NCBI RefSeq assembly: GCF_902806685.2 | Contig: NW_027189029.1 | Span: 1 to 64,000, forward strand | From: Maniola hyperantus | Taxonomy: Eukaryota > Arthropoda > Insecta > Lepidoptera > Nymphalidae | Length of the DNA stretch: 64,000 nt | Reading direction: 5' to 3' | Shown here: positions 21,935 through 32,100 of the stretch, one piece after another | Layout: the number at the start of each line of letters is the position of its first letter | Numbering within the stretch: the stretch's first letter is position 1 | Translations under genes and position numbers: made by a program | The notes under the pieces: model-generated | The model's input: the letters and a program-made list of their open reading frames with translations, nothing else | The model's database searches: none | Told to the model about the DNA's origin: nothing

Positions 21935-23044
21935 ATGGACCGGCTGCAATTTGAGTTTACGATGATAGCTTCAAGTGATGGCAAATCTAATGTATTGGCC
22001 ATAACCTCAATATCTACAGAAGAAGGAAAATGTTATGTTTTACCTGATGAGTTGAAGCCGGTAATTCACCATACGTATATTGTTAAAATGAACACTTTCT
22101 CAAAAATAAAAAATAGCATAAAAAAAAGACACCAAAGTAGAAAAATATGGATAAAATTGGATGAAAATCTAAAGAAAACGTACATAGATGAGGAAGGTAA
22201 TATGCAATTCTCAGATCAATATTTAGAAGAAATGAGCACAAAACAACCAGAACACAGAGATGACAGTTTGCAACATATCTTGGAAAAATTAATAGAAACT
22301 ACAACCAAGAAAGAAAATCAACATAACCTAAAACATATTTCAGAGAAATTTATTATTGAAAAATTCACAAGCAAGAACCCTAATGCAATGCAATGGATAG
22401 AGAATTTTGAAAAAGAATGTGAGCGCTTTAATATAACAAAAGATGAAACAAAAATAGACATATTGAGGTTATTTTTAGAAAAATCTTGTTTAGATTGGTA
22501 TAGCTCGATGGTTATAAAATTAACAGTAAATTCTGAATGGAAGGAATGGAAAGACAAATTTTTGGAAACTTTTAAAAATCAAGGATGGGACATGGTCACA
22601 ACTGCCCTCGCATTCAGGTATAAAGAAGGATTGTTGATTGATTATGCTATAAAAAAAGAGCGGCTCATACTAGATATAAACAAATCGATAGACCCGAAAA
22701 CAATGACAGATCTGATTGCAACAGGTCTACCTGGGTTTATCCTAAATAGGTTAAACAGGGACGAACTCAACAACACTACTGATTTGTTCAACGAGATAAG
22801 AAAATATGAAGGTATGATATACAAGAAAAACTCAACTATAAGAAAAAGTGGTACATTTTTTTATAAAAATAAAACTAATGAGAAGAAGCCATGTAAGACT
22901 TGTGAATCTTTGGACAAAGGAATTAAATATCATCCGGAGGAGTCATGTTGGTTTAAAAAAAATAAAAATGAATCTGAAAAGTTCTTTAAAGCTAATAACT
23001 CCATTATTGAAGTAGACATGAATACTGAAAAAAAAAACGAGTAA
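21935..23044 (+). CDS. Ty3/gypsy-type gag, intact frame
   Basis: 369 codons from the ATG at 21935. The N-terminal segment reads MDRLQFEFTMIASSDGKSNV. A charged linker follows, then a capsid-like segment (NAMQWIENFEKECERFNI ... LFLEKSCLDWYSSM ... EWKEWKDKFLETF), typical of retrotransposon gag capsid domains. The C terminus has a C-x2-C and a later Cys-containing stretch (CKTCESLDKGIKYHPEESCW), a possible atypical zinc finger. Its end has the slippery heptamer A AAA AAC at 23032-23038, six bases before the TAA (23042-23044). Frame -1 from there opens straight into the protease, so gag-pol fusion by programmed frameshifting is plausible. The 5' untranslated part (21583-21934) contains no obvious LTR. 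Confidence 0.8.
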   Translation: MDRLQFEFTMIASSDGKSNVLAITSISTEEGKCYVLPDELKPVIHHTYIVKMNTFSKIKNSIKKRHQSRKIWIKLDENLKKTYIDEEGNMQFSDQYLEEMSTKQPEHRDDSLQHILEKLIETTTKKENQHNLKHISEKFIIEKFTSKNPNAMQWIENFEKECERFNITKDETKIDILRLFLEKSCLDWYSSMVIKLTVNSEWKEWKDKFLETFKNQGWDMVTTALAFRYKEGLLIDYAIKKERLILDINKSIDPKTMTDLIATGLPGFILNRLNRDELNNTTDLFNEIRKYEGMIYKKNSTIRKSGTFFYKNKTNEKKPCKTCESLDKGIKYHPEESCWFKKNKNESEKFFKANNSIIEVDMNTEKKNE

Positions 23045-24411
23045 GTACACCATTAATCAAAATCAAGCTTTTATTAGAAAATAAATTAGAAGTGAGCGGC
23101 ATTTATGATTCAGGCTCACAGATCTCGTTAATAAATTCAAGACTGATTAAAGTAAAAGAAAAAAAAGATAACGTGAATATAGCATATATGAAAACGGTTA
23201 ATGGTGTGAAGAAGACAGATGGCTTGATAACAATAAAAATAAAAATCCTTGATTTAGAAGAAGAGGTGGATGTATATATAATAGAAAATGAGGATTTTGA
23301 TGATTTTATAGTCGGATTGGATATGATAAAGAAATTCAAATTAACACAAAATGAGGACTTGCGGATAGAGCAAAAGAAAACAACAAATAAAATAGACATG
23401 ATGTCTAAAGATAACACAAATGAAGATAAGAATATAAAAGCATATGCAATAAATTTCAATGAACACATAGAAACACAGGAATTTGTTAGTATGACAGACC
23501 ATTTAGATAATGAAAAGAAAATTGAGATAGAGAAAATTATAAAGGAATATAAAACAATTTTTGCTAAGGATAAGTATGATATAGGATCAGTTAAAGATTA
23601 TGAAGCTCGTATAGATTTACTAGTAAATAGATACTGTAGTAAAAGACCATACAGATGTACAATAGAAGATAAATTAGAAATTGAAGAGCAAATATCTATG
23701 TTACTAAAGAATAATTTAATCGAAGAATCCTACAGTCCATTCGCTGCACCAGTGACTTTAGCATTTAAAAAAGGTGAAAATAGAAAATCCCGCTTATGTG
23801 TAGATTTCAGAGAACTAAATAAAATTGTTGTACCACAAGCTCAACCTTTCCCATTAATAGATGATTTGATTATTAAAACTAGAAATTGTAAATATTTTAC
23901 CACGCTGGATATAAACTCAGCATTTTGGGCAATACCACTACGGGTACAAGATAGAAATAAAACAGGATTTGTCACACAAGATGGCCACTTCCAGTGGACC
24001 TGCCTCCCTTTTGGCTTGAAAACATCACCAGCAATTTTCCAGAGAATTTTAAGCAATATTCTAAGAAAGCACAATCTCACAGGATACTCCGTAAACTATA
24101 TTGATGATATTTTGATATACTCGTCCACTTTTGAAGAACATATAAAACACATAAGAAGTGTATTAGAGGCAATAATAAAAGAAGGCTTTAGATTGAAATT
24201 TAAAAAATGTACCTTTGCTTCAGACTCAGTAAAGTATCTTGGCCATGTAATTCAGAACAATTCGGTAAGACCACTAAAAGACAATTTGATTTCAATAAGA
24301 TCTTTTCCAACTCCTAAGACGCAAAAGAATATCAGACAATTTTTGGGAAAAATCAACTTCTACCATGAATACATACCAAGAAGCGCAATTATCTTAGATT
24401 ATTGTAAGTAA
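23036..24411 (+). pseudogene. Ty3/gypsy-type protease and reverse transcriptase, 3'-truncated
   Basis: Read from the -1 frame after the slippery site. An aspartic protease motif comes first (GIYDSGSQISLIN). A linker follows, then RT: RPYRCT, RLCVDFRELNKIVVPQAQPF, TTLDINSAFWAIPL, QWTCLPFGLKTSPAIFQ, and the catalytic VNYIDDILIYSS. The thumb region (VKYLGHVI, IRQFLGKINFYHEYIP) is present. The frame then ends at YCK-stop (24411), where the tether, RNase H and integrase should begin. The reading frame up to that point is undamaged, so truncation is recent relative to decay, or insertion was of an already truncated copy. Confidence 0.85.
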
Positions 24412-24424
24412 CTTTTCTAGTGAG

Positions 24425-24884
24425 CATGTAACAAATAATGTATTATTAGCGACTGCGAATGCATTTGTTAGAACTAAAAATGACTGTAAGCGAGTAGTGA
24501 GAGTTTTATTAGACCAGGGTTCACAAGCGAGTTTCATTTCAGAATTAACTGTACAGTTTCTTAATTTAACGCGTAAATCAGTCAGTGGTTGGGTGTCAGG
24601 TGTGGGAGAAGGGCAAACGAGAATCAAACACATGGTTTCACTCATCGTGGAATCACGCCACAATCCCAGAGCTTCAGTCTGTGTAAATGCATATGTATTG
24701 CGTTCACTAACAACACTGTTACCCACTACTAACCTTAGCACTCCTGAGTGGTCAGAGTTAGAGAGTCTAGAGTTAGCGGACCCAGGATACACAACACCAG
24801 GAAGAATAGATATTCTTCTTGATGTAATCATAGGCTTAAGATATGAGTACTGTCTTCGACTAACTTTGATCAGCACACCAATAT
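24425..24884 (+). pseudogene. BEL/Pao protease (DUF1758-type) fragment
   Basis: After the nested insert, the BEL frame resumes: VTNNVLLATANAFVRTKND, then VLLDQGSQASFISE, the DQGS form of the aspartic protease active site typical of BEL/Pao. It continues TPEWSELESLELADPGYTTP and GRIDILLDVI, the conserved 'ADP.Y.TPG.IDILLG' block. It is then cut off at about 24884 by the (TGAC)n repeat expansion. The rest of pol never resumes before the 3' LTR. Confidence 0.8.
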
Positions 24885-25194
24885 CTATATATATAAAAAG
24901 AAAAGGTGACTGACTGACTGACTGACTGACTGACTGACTGACTGACTGACTGACTGACTGACTGACTGACTGACTGATCTATCAACGCACAGCTCAAACT
25001 ACTGGACGGATCGGGCTGAAATTTGGCATGCAGATAGCTATTATGACGTAGACATCCGCTAAGAAAGGATTTTTGAAAATTCAACCCCTAAGGGGGTAAA
25101 ATAGGGGTTTGAAGTTCGTATGAAAGTCAGTTAGTTTTGAAGTAAGAATCGTGAAATTTTTATATTTTTCTATCTTCTATATATATAATATATA

Positions 25195-28100
25195 TAAAAA
25201 GAAAAGGTGACTGACTGACTGACTGACTGACTGATCTATCAACGCACAGCTCAAACTACTGGACGGATCGGGCTGAAATTTGGCATGCAGATAGCTATTA
25301 TGACGTAGACATCCGCTAAGAAAGGATTTTTGAAAATTCATTCCCTAAGGGGGTAAAATAGGGGTTTGAAGTTTGTATGAAAGTCAGTTAGTTTTGAAGT
25401 AAGAATCGTGAAATTTTTCTATTTTTCTATCTTCTATATAATTATATAAAAGGAAAAGGTGACTGACTGACTGACTGACTGACTGACTGACTGAGTAACT
25501 GACTGACTGACTGATCTATCAACGCACAGCTCAAACTACTGGACGGATCGGGCTGAAATTTGGCATGCAGATAGCTATTATGACGTAGACATCCGCTAAG
25601 AAAGGATTTTTGAAAATTCAACCCCTAAGGGGGTGAAATAGGGGTTTGAAGTTTGTATGAAAGTCAGTTAAATTTGAAGTAGGAATCGTGAAATTTTTCT
25701 ATTTTTCTATCTATATATATATAAAAGGAAAAGGTGACTGACTGACTGACTGATTTATCAACGCACAGCTCAAACTACTGGACAGATCGGGCTGAAATTT
25801 GGCATGCAGATAGCTTTTATGACGTAGGCATCCGCTAAGAAAGGATTTTTGAAAATTCAACCCCTAAGGGGGTGAAATAGGGGTTTGAAGTTTGTATGAA
25901 AGTCAGTTAGTTTTGAAGTAAGAATCGTGAAATTTTTCTATTTTTCTATCTTCTATATATATAAAATATATATAAATGAAAAGGTGACTGACTGACTGAC
26001 TGACTGACTGACTGATCTATCAACGCACAGCTCAAACTACTGGACGGATCAGGCTGAAATTTGGCATGCAGATAGCTATTATGACGTAGACATCCGCAAA
26101 GAAAGGATTTTTGAAAATTCAACCCCTAAGGGGGTAAAATAGGGGTTTGAAGTTTGTATGAAAGTCAGTTAGTTTTGATGTAAGAATCGTGAAATTTTTC
26201 TATTTTTCTATCTTCTATATATATAAAAGGAAAAGGTGACTGACTGACTGACTGACTGACTGACTGACTGATCTATCAACGCACAGCTAAAACTACTGGA
26301 CAGATCGGGCTGAAATTTGGCATGCAGATAGCTATTTTGACGTAGGCATCCGCTAAGAAAGGATTTTTGAAAATTCAACCCCTAAGGGGCTGAAATAGGG
26401 GTTTGAAGTTTGTATGAAAGTCAGTTGAATTTGAAGTAAGAATCGTGAAATTTTTCTATTTTTCTATCTATATATATGAAAGGAAAAGGTGACTGACTGA
26501 CTGACTAACTGACTGACTGACTGATCTATCAACGCACAGCTAAAACTACTGGACGGATCGGGCTGAAATTTGGCATGCAGATAGCTATTATGACGTAGAC
26601 ATCCGCTAAGAAAGGATTTTTGAAAATTCAACCCCTAAGGGGGTAAAATAGGGGTTTGAAGTTCGTATGAAAGTCAGTTAGTTTTGAAGTAAGAATCGTG
26701 AAATTTTTATATTTTTCTATCTTCTATATATATATAATATATATAAAAAGAAAAGGTGACTGACTGACTGACTGACTGACTGATCTATCAACGCACAGCT
26801 CAAACTACTGGACGGATCGGGCTGAAATTTGGCATGCAGATAGCTATTATGACGTAGACATCCGCTAAGAAAGGATTTTTGAAAATTCATTCCCTAAGGG
26901 GGTAAAATAGGGGTTTGAAGTTTGTATGAAAGTCAGTTAGTTTTGAAGTAAGAATCGTGAAATTTTTCTATTTTTCTATCTTCTATATAATTATATAAAA
27001 GGAAAAGGTGACTGACTGACTGACTGACTGACTGACTGACTGAGTAACTGACTGACTGACTGATCTATCAACGCACAGCTCAAACTACTGGACGGATCGG
27101 GCTGAAATTTGGCATGCAGATAGCTATTATGACGTAGACATCCGCTAAGAAAGGATTTTTGAAAATTCAACCCCTAAGGGGGTGAAATAGGGGTTTGAAG
27201 TTTGTATGAAAGTCAGTTAAATTTGAAGTAGGAATCGTGAAATTTTTCTATTTTTCTATCTATATATATATATATAAGGAAAAGGTGACTAACTGACTGA
27301 CTGATTTATCAACGCACAGCTCAAACTACTGGACAGATCGGGCTGAAATTTGGCATGCAGATAGCTTTTATGACGTAGGCATCCGCTAAGAAAGGATTTT
27401 TGAAAATTCAACCCCTAAGGGGGTGAAATAGGGGTTTGAAGTTTGTATGAAAGTCAGTTAGTTTTGAAGTAAGAATCGTGAATAGGGTAAGTTGTATGAA
27501 GTCAGTTAGTTTGAAGTAAGAATCGTGAAATTTTTCTATTCTATCTATATATATAAATATATATAAATGAAAAGGTGACTGACTGACTGACTGACTGACT
27601 GACTGATCTATCAACGCACAGCTCAAACTACTGGACGGATCAGGCTGAAATTTGGCATGCAGATAGCTATTATGACGTAGACATCCGCTAAGAAAGGATT
27701 TTTGAAAATTCAACCCCTAAGGGGGTAAAATAGGGGTTTGAAGTTTGTATGAAAGTCAGTTAGTTTTGATGTAAGAATCGTGAAATTTTTCTATTTTTCT
27801 ATCTTCTATATATATAAAAGGAAAAGGTGACTGACTGACTGACTGACTGACTGACTGACTGATCTATCAACGCACAGCTAAAACTACTGGACAGATCGGG
27901 CTGAAATTTGGCATGCAGATAGCTATTTTGACGTAGGCATCCGCTAAGAAAGGATTTTTGAAAATTCAACCCCTAAGGGGCTGAAATAGGGGTTTGAAGT
28001 TTGTATGAAAGTCAGTTGAATTTGAAGTAAGAATCGTGAAATTTTTCTATTTTTCTATCTATATATATGAAAGGAAAAGGTGACTGACTGACTGACTAAC

Positions 28101-28290
28101 TGACTGACTGACTGATCTATCAACGCACAGCTAAAACTACTGGACGGATCGGGCTGAAATTTGGCATGCAGATAGCTATTTTGACGTAGGCATCCGCTAA
28201 GAAAGGATTTTTGAAAATTCAACCCCTAAGGGGGTGAAATAGGGGTTTGAAGTTTGTATGGAAGTCAGTTAGTTTTGAAGTAAGAATCGT
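25195..28290 (+). repeat. Higher-order duplication: six-unit block of ~1.55 kb, two copies
   Basis: Six consecutive units carry private marks in the same order twice: 'aattcattccctaag', then 'gactgagtaactgac', then 'actgatttatcaacg', then 'ggatcaggctga', then 'ctaaggggctgaaat', then 'gactgactaactgac'. Offsets are 1547-1550 bp for the first three. They become about 1592 bp for the last three, because the second block has a 42-bp partial duplication at about 27481-27522. Confidence 0.85.
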
Positions 28291-28381
28291 GAAATTTTGT
28301 ATTTACACAAATTGTTATAAACATAGAAAACGTGTATCATGGTTTTTGTAAAATTAAGCCCCTAAGTAGAAAATTAAGGGG

Positions 28382-28700
28382 TTTGAAATTTGTATGAAAG
28401 TCTGTCAGTTTTAAAATTTGAATCAAGAGATCGAGTATATAAATGTAAGTATATATTATAGAAAACAGATGACGTAGGCATCCGCTTAGAAAGGATTTTG
28501 GAAAACTAAACCCCTCAGGGGTTAAAATAGGGGTTTGAAAATTGACACTGTTTTAACCCCTGAGGGGTTTAGTTTTCCAAAATTATTCTTAAGCGGATGC
28601 CTACGTCATCTGTTTTCTATAATATATACCTACTTACATTTACATACTCAATATCTTGATTTAAATTTTAAAACTGACAGACTTTCATACAAATTTCAAA
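28382..28700. repeat. Hairpin-forming inverted repeat (arms ~146 and ~150 bp)
   Basis: The left arm (28382-28527) and right arm (28551-28700) are near reverse complements around 28539. They meet at 'aggggttaaaa' / 'ttttaacccct'. The arms contain the 'gacgtaggcatccgcttaga' block of the surrounding unit, so it is a fold-back of array sequence. Confidence 0.85.
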
Positions 28701-29912
28701 AGAAAAGGTGACTGACTGACTGACTGACTGACTGACTGACTGACTGACTGACTGACTGACTGACTGACTGATCTATCAACGCACAGCTCAAACTACTGGA
28801 CGGATCGGGCTGAAATTTGGCATGCAGATAGCTATTATGACGTAGACATCCGCTAAGAAAGGATTTTTGAAAATTCAACCCCTAAGGGGGTAAAATAGGG
28901 GTTTGAAGTTTTTATGAAAGTCAGTTAGTTTTGAAGTAAGAATCGTGAAATTTTTCTATTTTTCTATCTTCTATATATATAAAATCTATATATATAAAAG
29001 GAAAAGGTGACTGACTGACTGACTGACTGACTGACTGATCTATCAACGCACAGCTCAAACTACTGGACGGATCGGGCTGAAATTTGGCATGCAGATAGCT
29101 ATTATGACGTAGACATCCGCTAAGAAAGGATTTTAGAAAATTCAACCCCTAAGGGGGTGAAATAGGGGTTTGAAGTTTGTATGAAAGTCAGTTAGTTTTG
29201 AAGTAAGAATCGTGAAATTTTTCTATTTTTCTATCTATATATATAAAAGGAAAAGGTGACTGACTGACTGACTAACTGACTGACTGACTGATCTATCAAC
29301 GCACAGCTAAAACTACTGGACGGATCGGGCTGAAATTTGGCATGCAGATAGCTATTTTGACGTAGGCATCCGCTAAGAAAGGATTTTTGAAAATTCAACA
29401 CCTAAGGGGGTGAAATAGGGGTTTGAAGTTTGTATGGAAGTCAATTTTGAAGTAAGAATCGTGAAATTTTGTATTAACACAAATTGTTATAAACATAGAA
29501 AACGTGTATCATGGTTTTTGAAAAATTTAGCCCCTAAGTAGAAAATTAATGAGTTTGAAATTTGTATGAAAGTCTGTCAGTTTTAAAATTTGAATCAAGA
29601 TATCGAGTATATAAATGGAATCTTCTATTTATATAAAAGGAGAAGGTGACTGACTGACTGACTGACTGACTGACTGATCTATCAACGCACAGCTCAAACT
29701 ACTGGACGGATCGGGCTGAAATTTGACATGCAGATAGCTATTAATATGACGTAGACATCCGCTAAGAAAGGATTTTTGAAAATTCAAACCCTAAGGGGGT
29801 GAAATAGGGGTTTGAATTTTGTATGAAAGTCAGTTAGTTTTGAAGTAAGAATCGTGAAATTTTGTATTTACACAAATTGTTATAAACATAGAAAACGTGT
29901 ATCATGGTTTTT

Positions 29913-30298
29913 GAAAAATTTTGCCCCTAAGTAGAAAATTAAGGGGTTTGAAATTTGTATGAAAGTCTGTCAGTTTTAAAATTTGAATCAAGATATCGAG
30001 TATATAAATGTAAGTATATATTATAGAAAACAGATGACGTAGGCATCCGCTTAGAAAGGATTTTGGAAAACTAAACCCCTCAGGGGTTAAAATAGGGGTT
30101 TGAAAATTGACACTGTTTTAACCCCTGAGGGGTTTAGTTTTCCAAAATTATTCGTAAGCGGATGCCTACGTCATCTGTTTTCTATAATATATACCTACTT
30201 ACATTTACATACTCAATATCTTGATTTAAATTTTAAAACTGACAGACTTTCATACAAATTTCAAACCCCTTAATTTTCTACTTATGGGCTAAATTTTT
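29913..30298. repeat. Second hairpin-forming inverted repeat (arms ~180 bp)
   Basis: 29913-30092 pairs with 30116-30298 around 30104. It is a copy of the 28382-28700 hairpin with slightly longer arms that include 'cctaagtagaaaattaaggg' and its complement. Confidence 0.85.
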
Positions 30299-30495
30299 CT
30301 TACTTCAAAACTGACAGACTTTCATACAAACTTCAAATCCCTATTTCACCCTTATAGGGGTTGCATTTTTAATGCCATATTTTATTAAGCTCATATTATG
30401 TTAAAATCTCATTGTTAAAGATCAACCCTAAGGGTGTAAAATAGGAGTTTAAATTTTGTTTACTCCACGCGGACGAAGTCGCGGGCATAAGCTAG

Positions 30496-31126
30496 TTTCT
30501 TATAAAATTTAGCACTAATTATCATTATTTAGTATAAAAATGAGTTGTAAAAGCATAATTCTTTGTATAAATTGGTATGGTGATCAGTCAAACTTGTTTC
30601 ATAATAATGCTACAAGGGTTCTTGTATTATGTTCTAATTCTTAGGACTAAAAACTTATGTTAAATTAATTTACTTAAAAATTAGGTATCAATTATGTCTA
30701 AGAGCTAATTTACATATAACTGAGTGCTTATGAACTAAATTTTAAGGCTATTTGATATCTAAATTATCTATATGAAAGTAAAATGATCACTTAGGTACTA
30801 GATACTTACAAACTGTCTATATTATGGCCTAAATGATTATTTGCTTAATACAATGTACTCAGGTACTTATGCATACTTCTAACTAATAATCTGTGTAGGT
30901 AAGTACTTATACTTAAATCTAAGGTGTGTGTTTAACTTAAATCTAATGTAAAATTGTATAAACTTTATAGGTATTTAGTACTTACCATATACTTACTTTG
31001 AAAACCATTGATAAACAGTCCACATAGATACTTCTTGTTTCAAGTTGTTTACTGAGTTATTGATATATTATATGTATTATATTTAGTGTTGTATTCTGAA
31101 AGGACTGAGTCCTTTGGCGGGCGGAA
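30496..31126. other. Remaining 3' internal part of the BEL element, no coding
   Basis: Very AT-rich, with many short 'aggtacttatgc'-like strings and stops in all frames. It ends in 'gactgagtcctttggcggg', the likely polypurine tract of the BEL element. No trace of RT, RNase H or integrase could be read on either strand. Confidence 0.5.
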
Positions 31127-31300
31127 TGTCTAAATATAATATGATGTTGTAAAAGAGTATTATATACATGGTGCAACTTTTCATTGCATTATTGCATCAT
31201 CCCAGTGACAATTAAAGTTTCAAAGAGAGTGCACGCGTCTTTTATTTAAAATCATACTCTCCAGTGGAATCGAGCAAAACTCAATCCTATCGCGTCAACA
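31127..31300 (+). repeat. 3' LTR of the BEL/Pao element
   Basis: It starts TGTCTAAATATAATATG and ends CGCGTCAACA, matching 19809-19983 over its whole length with a few indels. Confidence 0.85.
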
Positions 31301-31599
31301 CTATTGCCAAAGAATTAAATCAGAATCAATGTAAAAACGAGTTTAATGCAAAATCGTTGAAGATTATTTTTCAAAGAGGTCAAAAGGTAATATAAAATCA
31401 GTCAAGTGCGAGTCGTGCTCGCACACGAAGGGTTCCGTACCATCGTACAAGAAATAACACTTTAATTTTTTTTAATTTTTACGGCGGCCATTTTGTAATT
31501 TTTAGTATTTGTTGTTATAGCGGCAATAAAAATACACATTCTGTAATATGTTTTTAATATGTATTATTCAAATAAACCTGTTGGTGTTTATTTTCCAAC
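31301..31599. other. Spacer with a repeat fragment
   Basis: 31402-31510 holds a diverged head of the 'aagtgcgagt' repeat ('cagtcaagtgcgagtcgtgc', 'gaagggttccgtaccatcg'), plus the 'gcggcaataaaaatacaca' segment also seen near 10775. The rest is unassigned. Confidence 0.4.
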
Positions 31600-32100
31600 A
31601 ACCCTAGAAATCGCGCGCTGCGGGTACATAACGTCAGTGTAGCATCTCCGTTGCAAATTTAACTTTTTAAAATAAATTAAGCACAATTCAGCTACCATTT
31701 AGTGTTACATTACTTTTATGGACCGAAAGCATACTGAATAATCATTATAAGCGATATGGAATGCAGTAAAAATCTAAAAACAGTGAAACAAATTGTAATC
31801 AGTGCATAGTGAATTATCTTAGTGAAGTGTCATCACTCAAAGTACCTTCGTAGATTTGCATATTTTCTGACGTAAACAAAAATATTCCGAAACTTATTTT
31901 CGCCCGAGACTCATGTAACTACGATGGCGCAGTGTACAGCATAGTGGACTGAATATCTGTATTGCTTAAGTATATTCATGGTTCAAACCTCGTACCATCA
32001 CATAGTCTGTTTATCTTTTTTTATTTATTTTTTATTTTATTATAAATATATGAGAAAAGTATTTTGAACTTTTTGGCTTTTATACATATTTTAACCGAAA

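Larger units (their letters stand above)
21583..24424 (+). mobile_element. Truncated Ty3/gypsy-type element nested in BEL gag-protease
   Basis: The insert carries gag, protease and RT of a Ty3/gypsy element but stops in RT just after KINFYHEYIPRSAIILD. There is no RNase H, integrase or LTR pair. Both junctions carry CATGTAA (21576-21582 and 24425-24431). Removing the insert with one CATGTAA joins BEL codons in frame (NDTH-VTNNVLLATANAF), which is strong support for a later insertion. The missing 3' part means either a truncated copy was inserted or the right half was deleted. Confidence 0.75.
24885..30495 (+). repeat. Compound array of ~18 (TGAC)n-headed ~250-bp repeat units
   Basis: Each unit has an AT-rich lead ('tatatataaaaggaaaaggtg'-like), a (TGAC)n microsatellite of varying length, then 'tgatctatcaacgcacagct', 'ggatcgggctgaaatttggc', 'gacgtagacatccgctaaga' and 'taggggtttgaagtttgtat'. 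Unit heads lie at about 24904, 25207, 25458, 25733, 25984, 26233, 26489, 26754, 27008, 27284, 27575, 27826, 28081, 28707, 29006, 29256 and 29646. The block ends at 30495 with 'gaagtcgcgggcataagcta', which is the usual terminus of this lepidopteran element. So it looks like one element whose interior was amplified in place. It separates the BEL protease from the BEL 3' end. Confidence 0.85.
19809..31300 (+). mobile_element. BEL/Pao LTR retrotransposon, gutted and nested
   Basis: Bounded by two similar LTRs (19809-19983 and 31127-31300). A gag with CCHC knuckles is followed by the start of an aspartic protease of the DUF1758 type. The run 'atggtccaatcgaacggatc' just after the 5' LTR is a candidate primer-binding region. 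'cctttggcgggcggaa' before the 3' LTR is a polypurine-tract candidate. RT, RNase H and integrase are absent; a 5.6-kb repeat expansion lies where they should begin. A Ty3/gypsy fragment is inserted at the gag-protease junction. The 5-bp flanks (taatt, ctatt) do not match, so no target-site duplication is evident. Confidence 0.85.

Noticed and set aside
24394..24876. 160-codon minus-strand open frame
   Set aside because: It is antisense to the BEL protease fragment, which has the diagnostic DQGS and ADPGYTTPG blocks.
24860..29145. Repeated minus-strand open frames starting MNFQKSFLSGCLRHNSY and ending in SVSQSVSQ runs
   Set aside because: They are translations of the (TGAC)n-headed repeat unit, found in every copy, with no conserved domain.
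24885..30495. Possible CRISPR-like array of regular repeats
   Set aside because: There are no unique spacers. The units are ~250 bp of one dispersed lepidopteran element in a eukaryotic genome.
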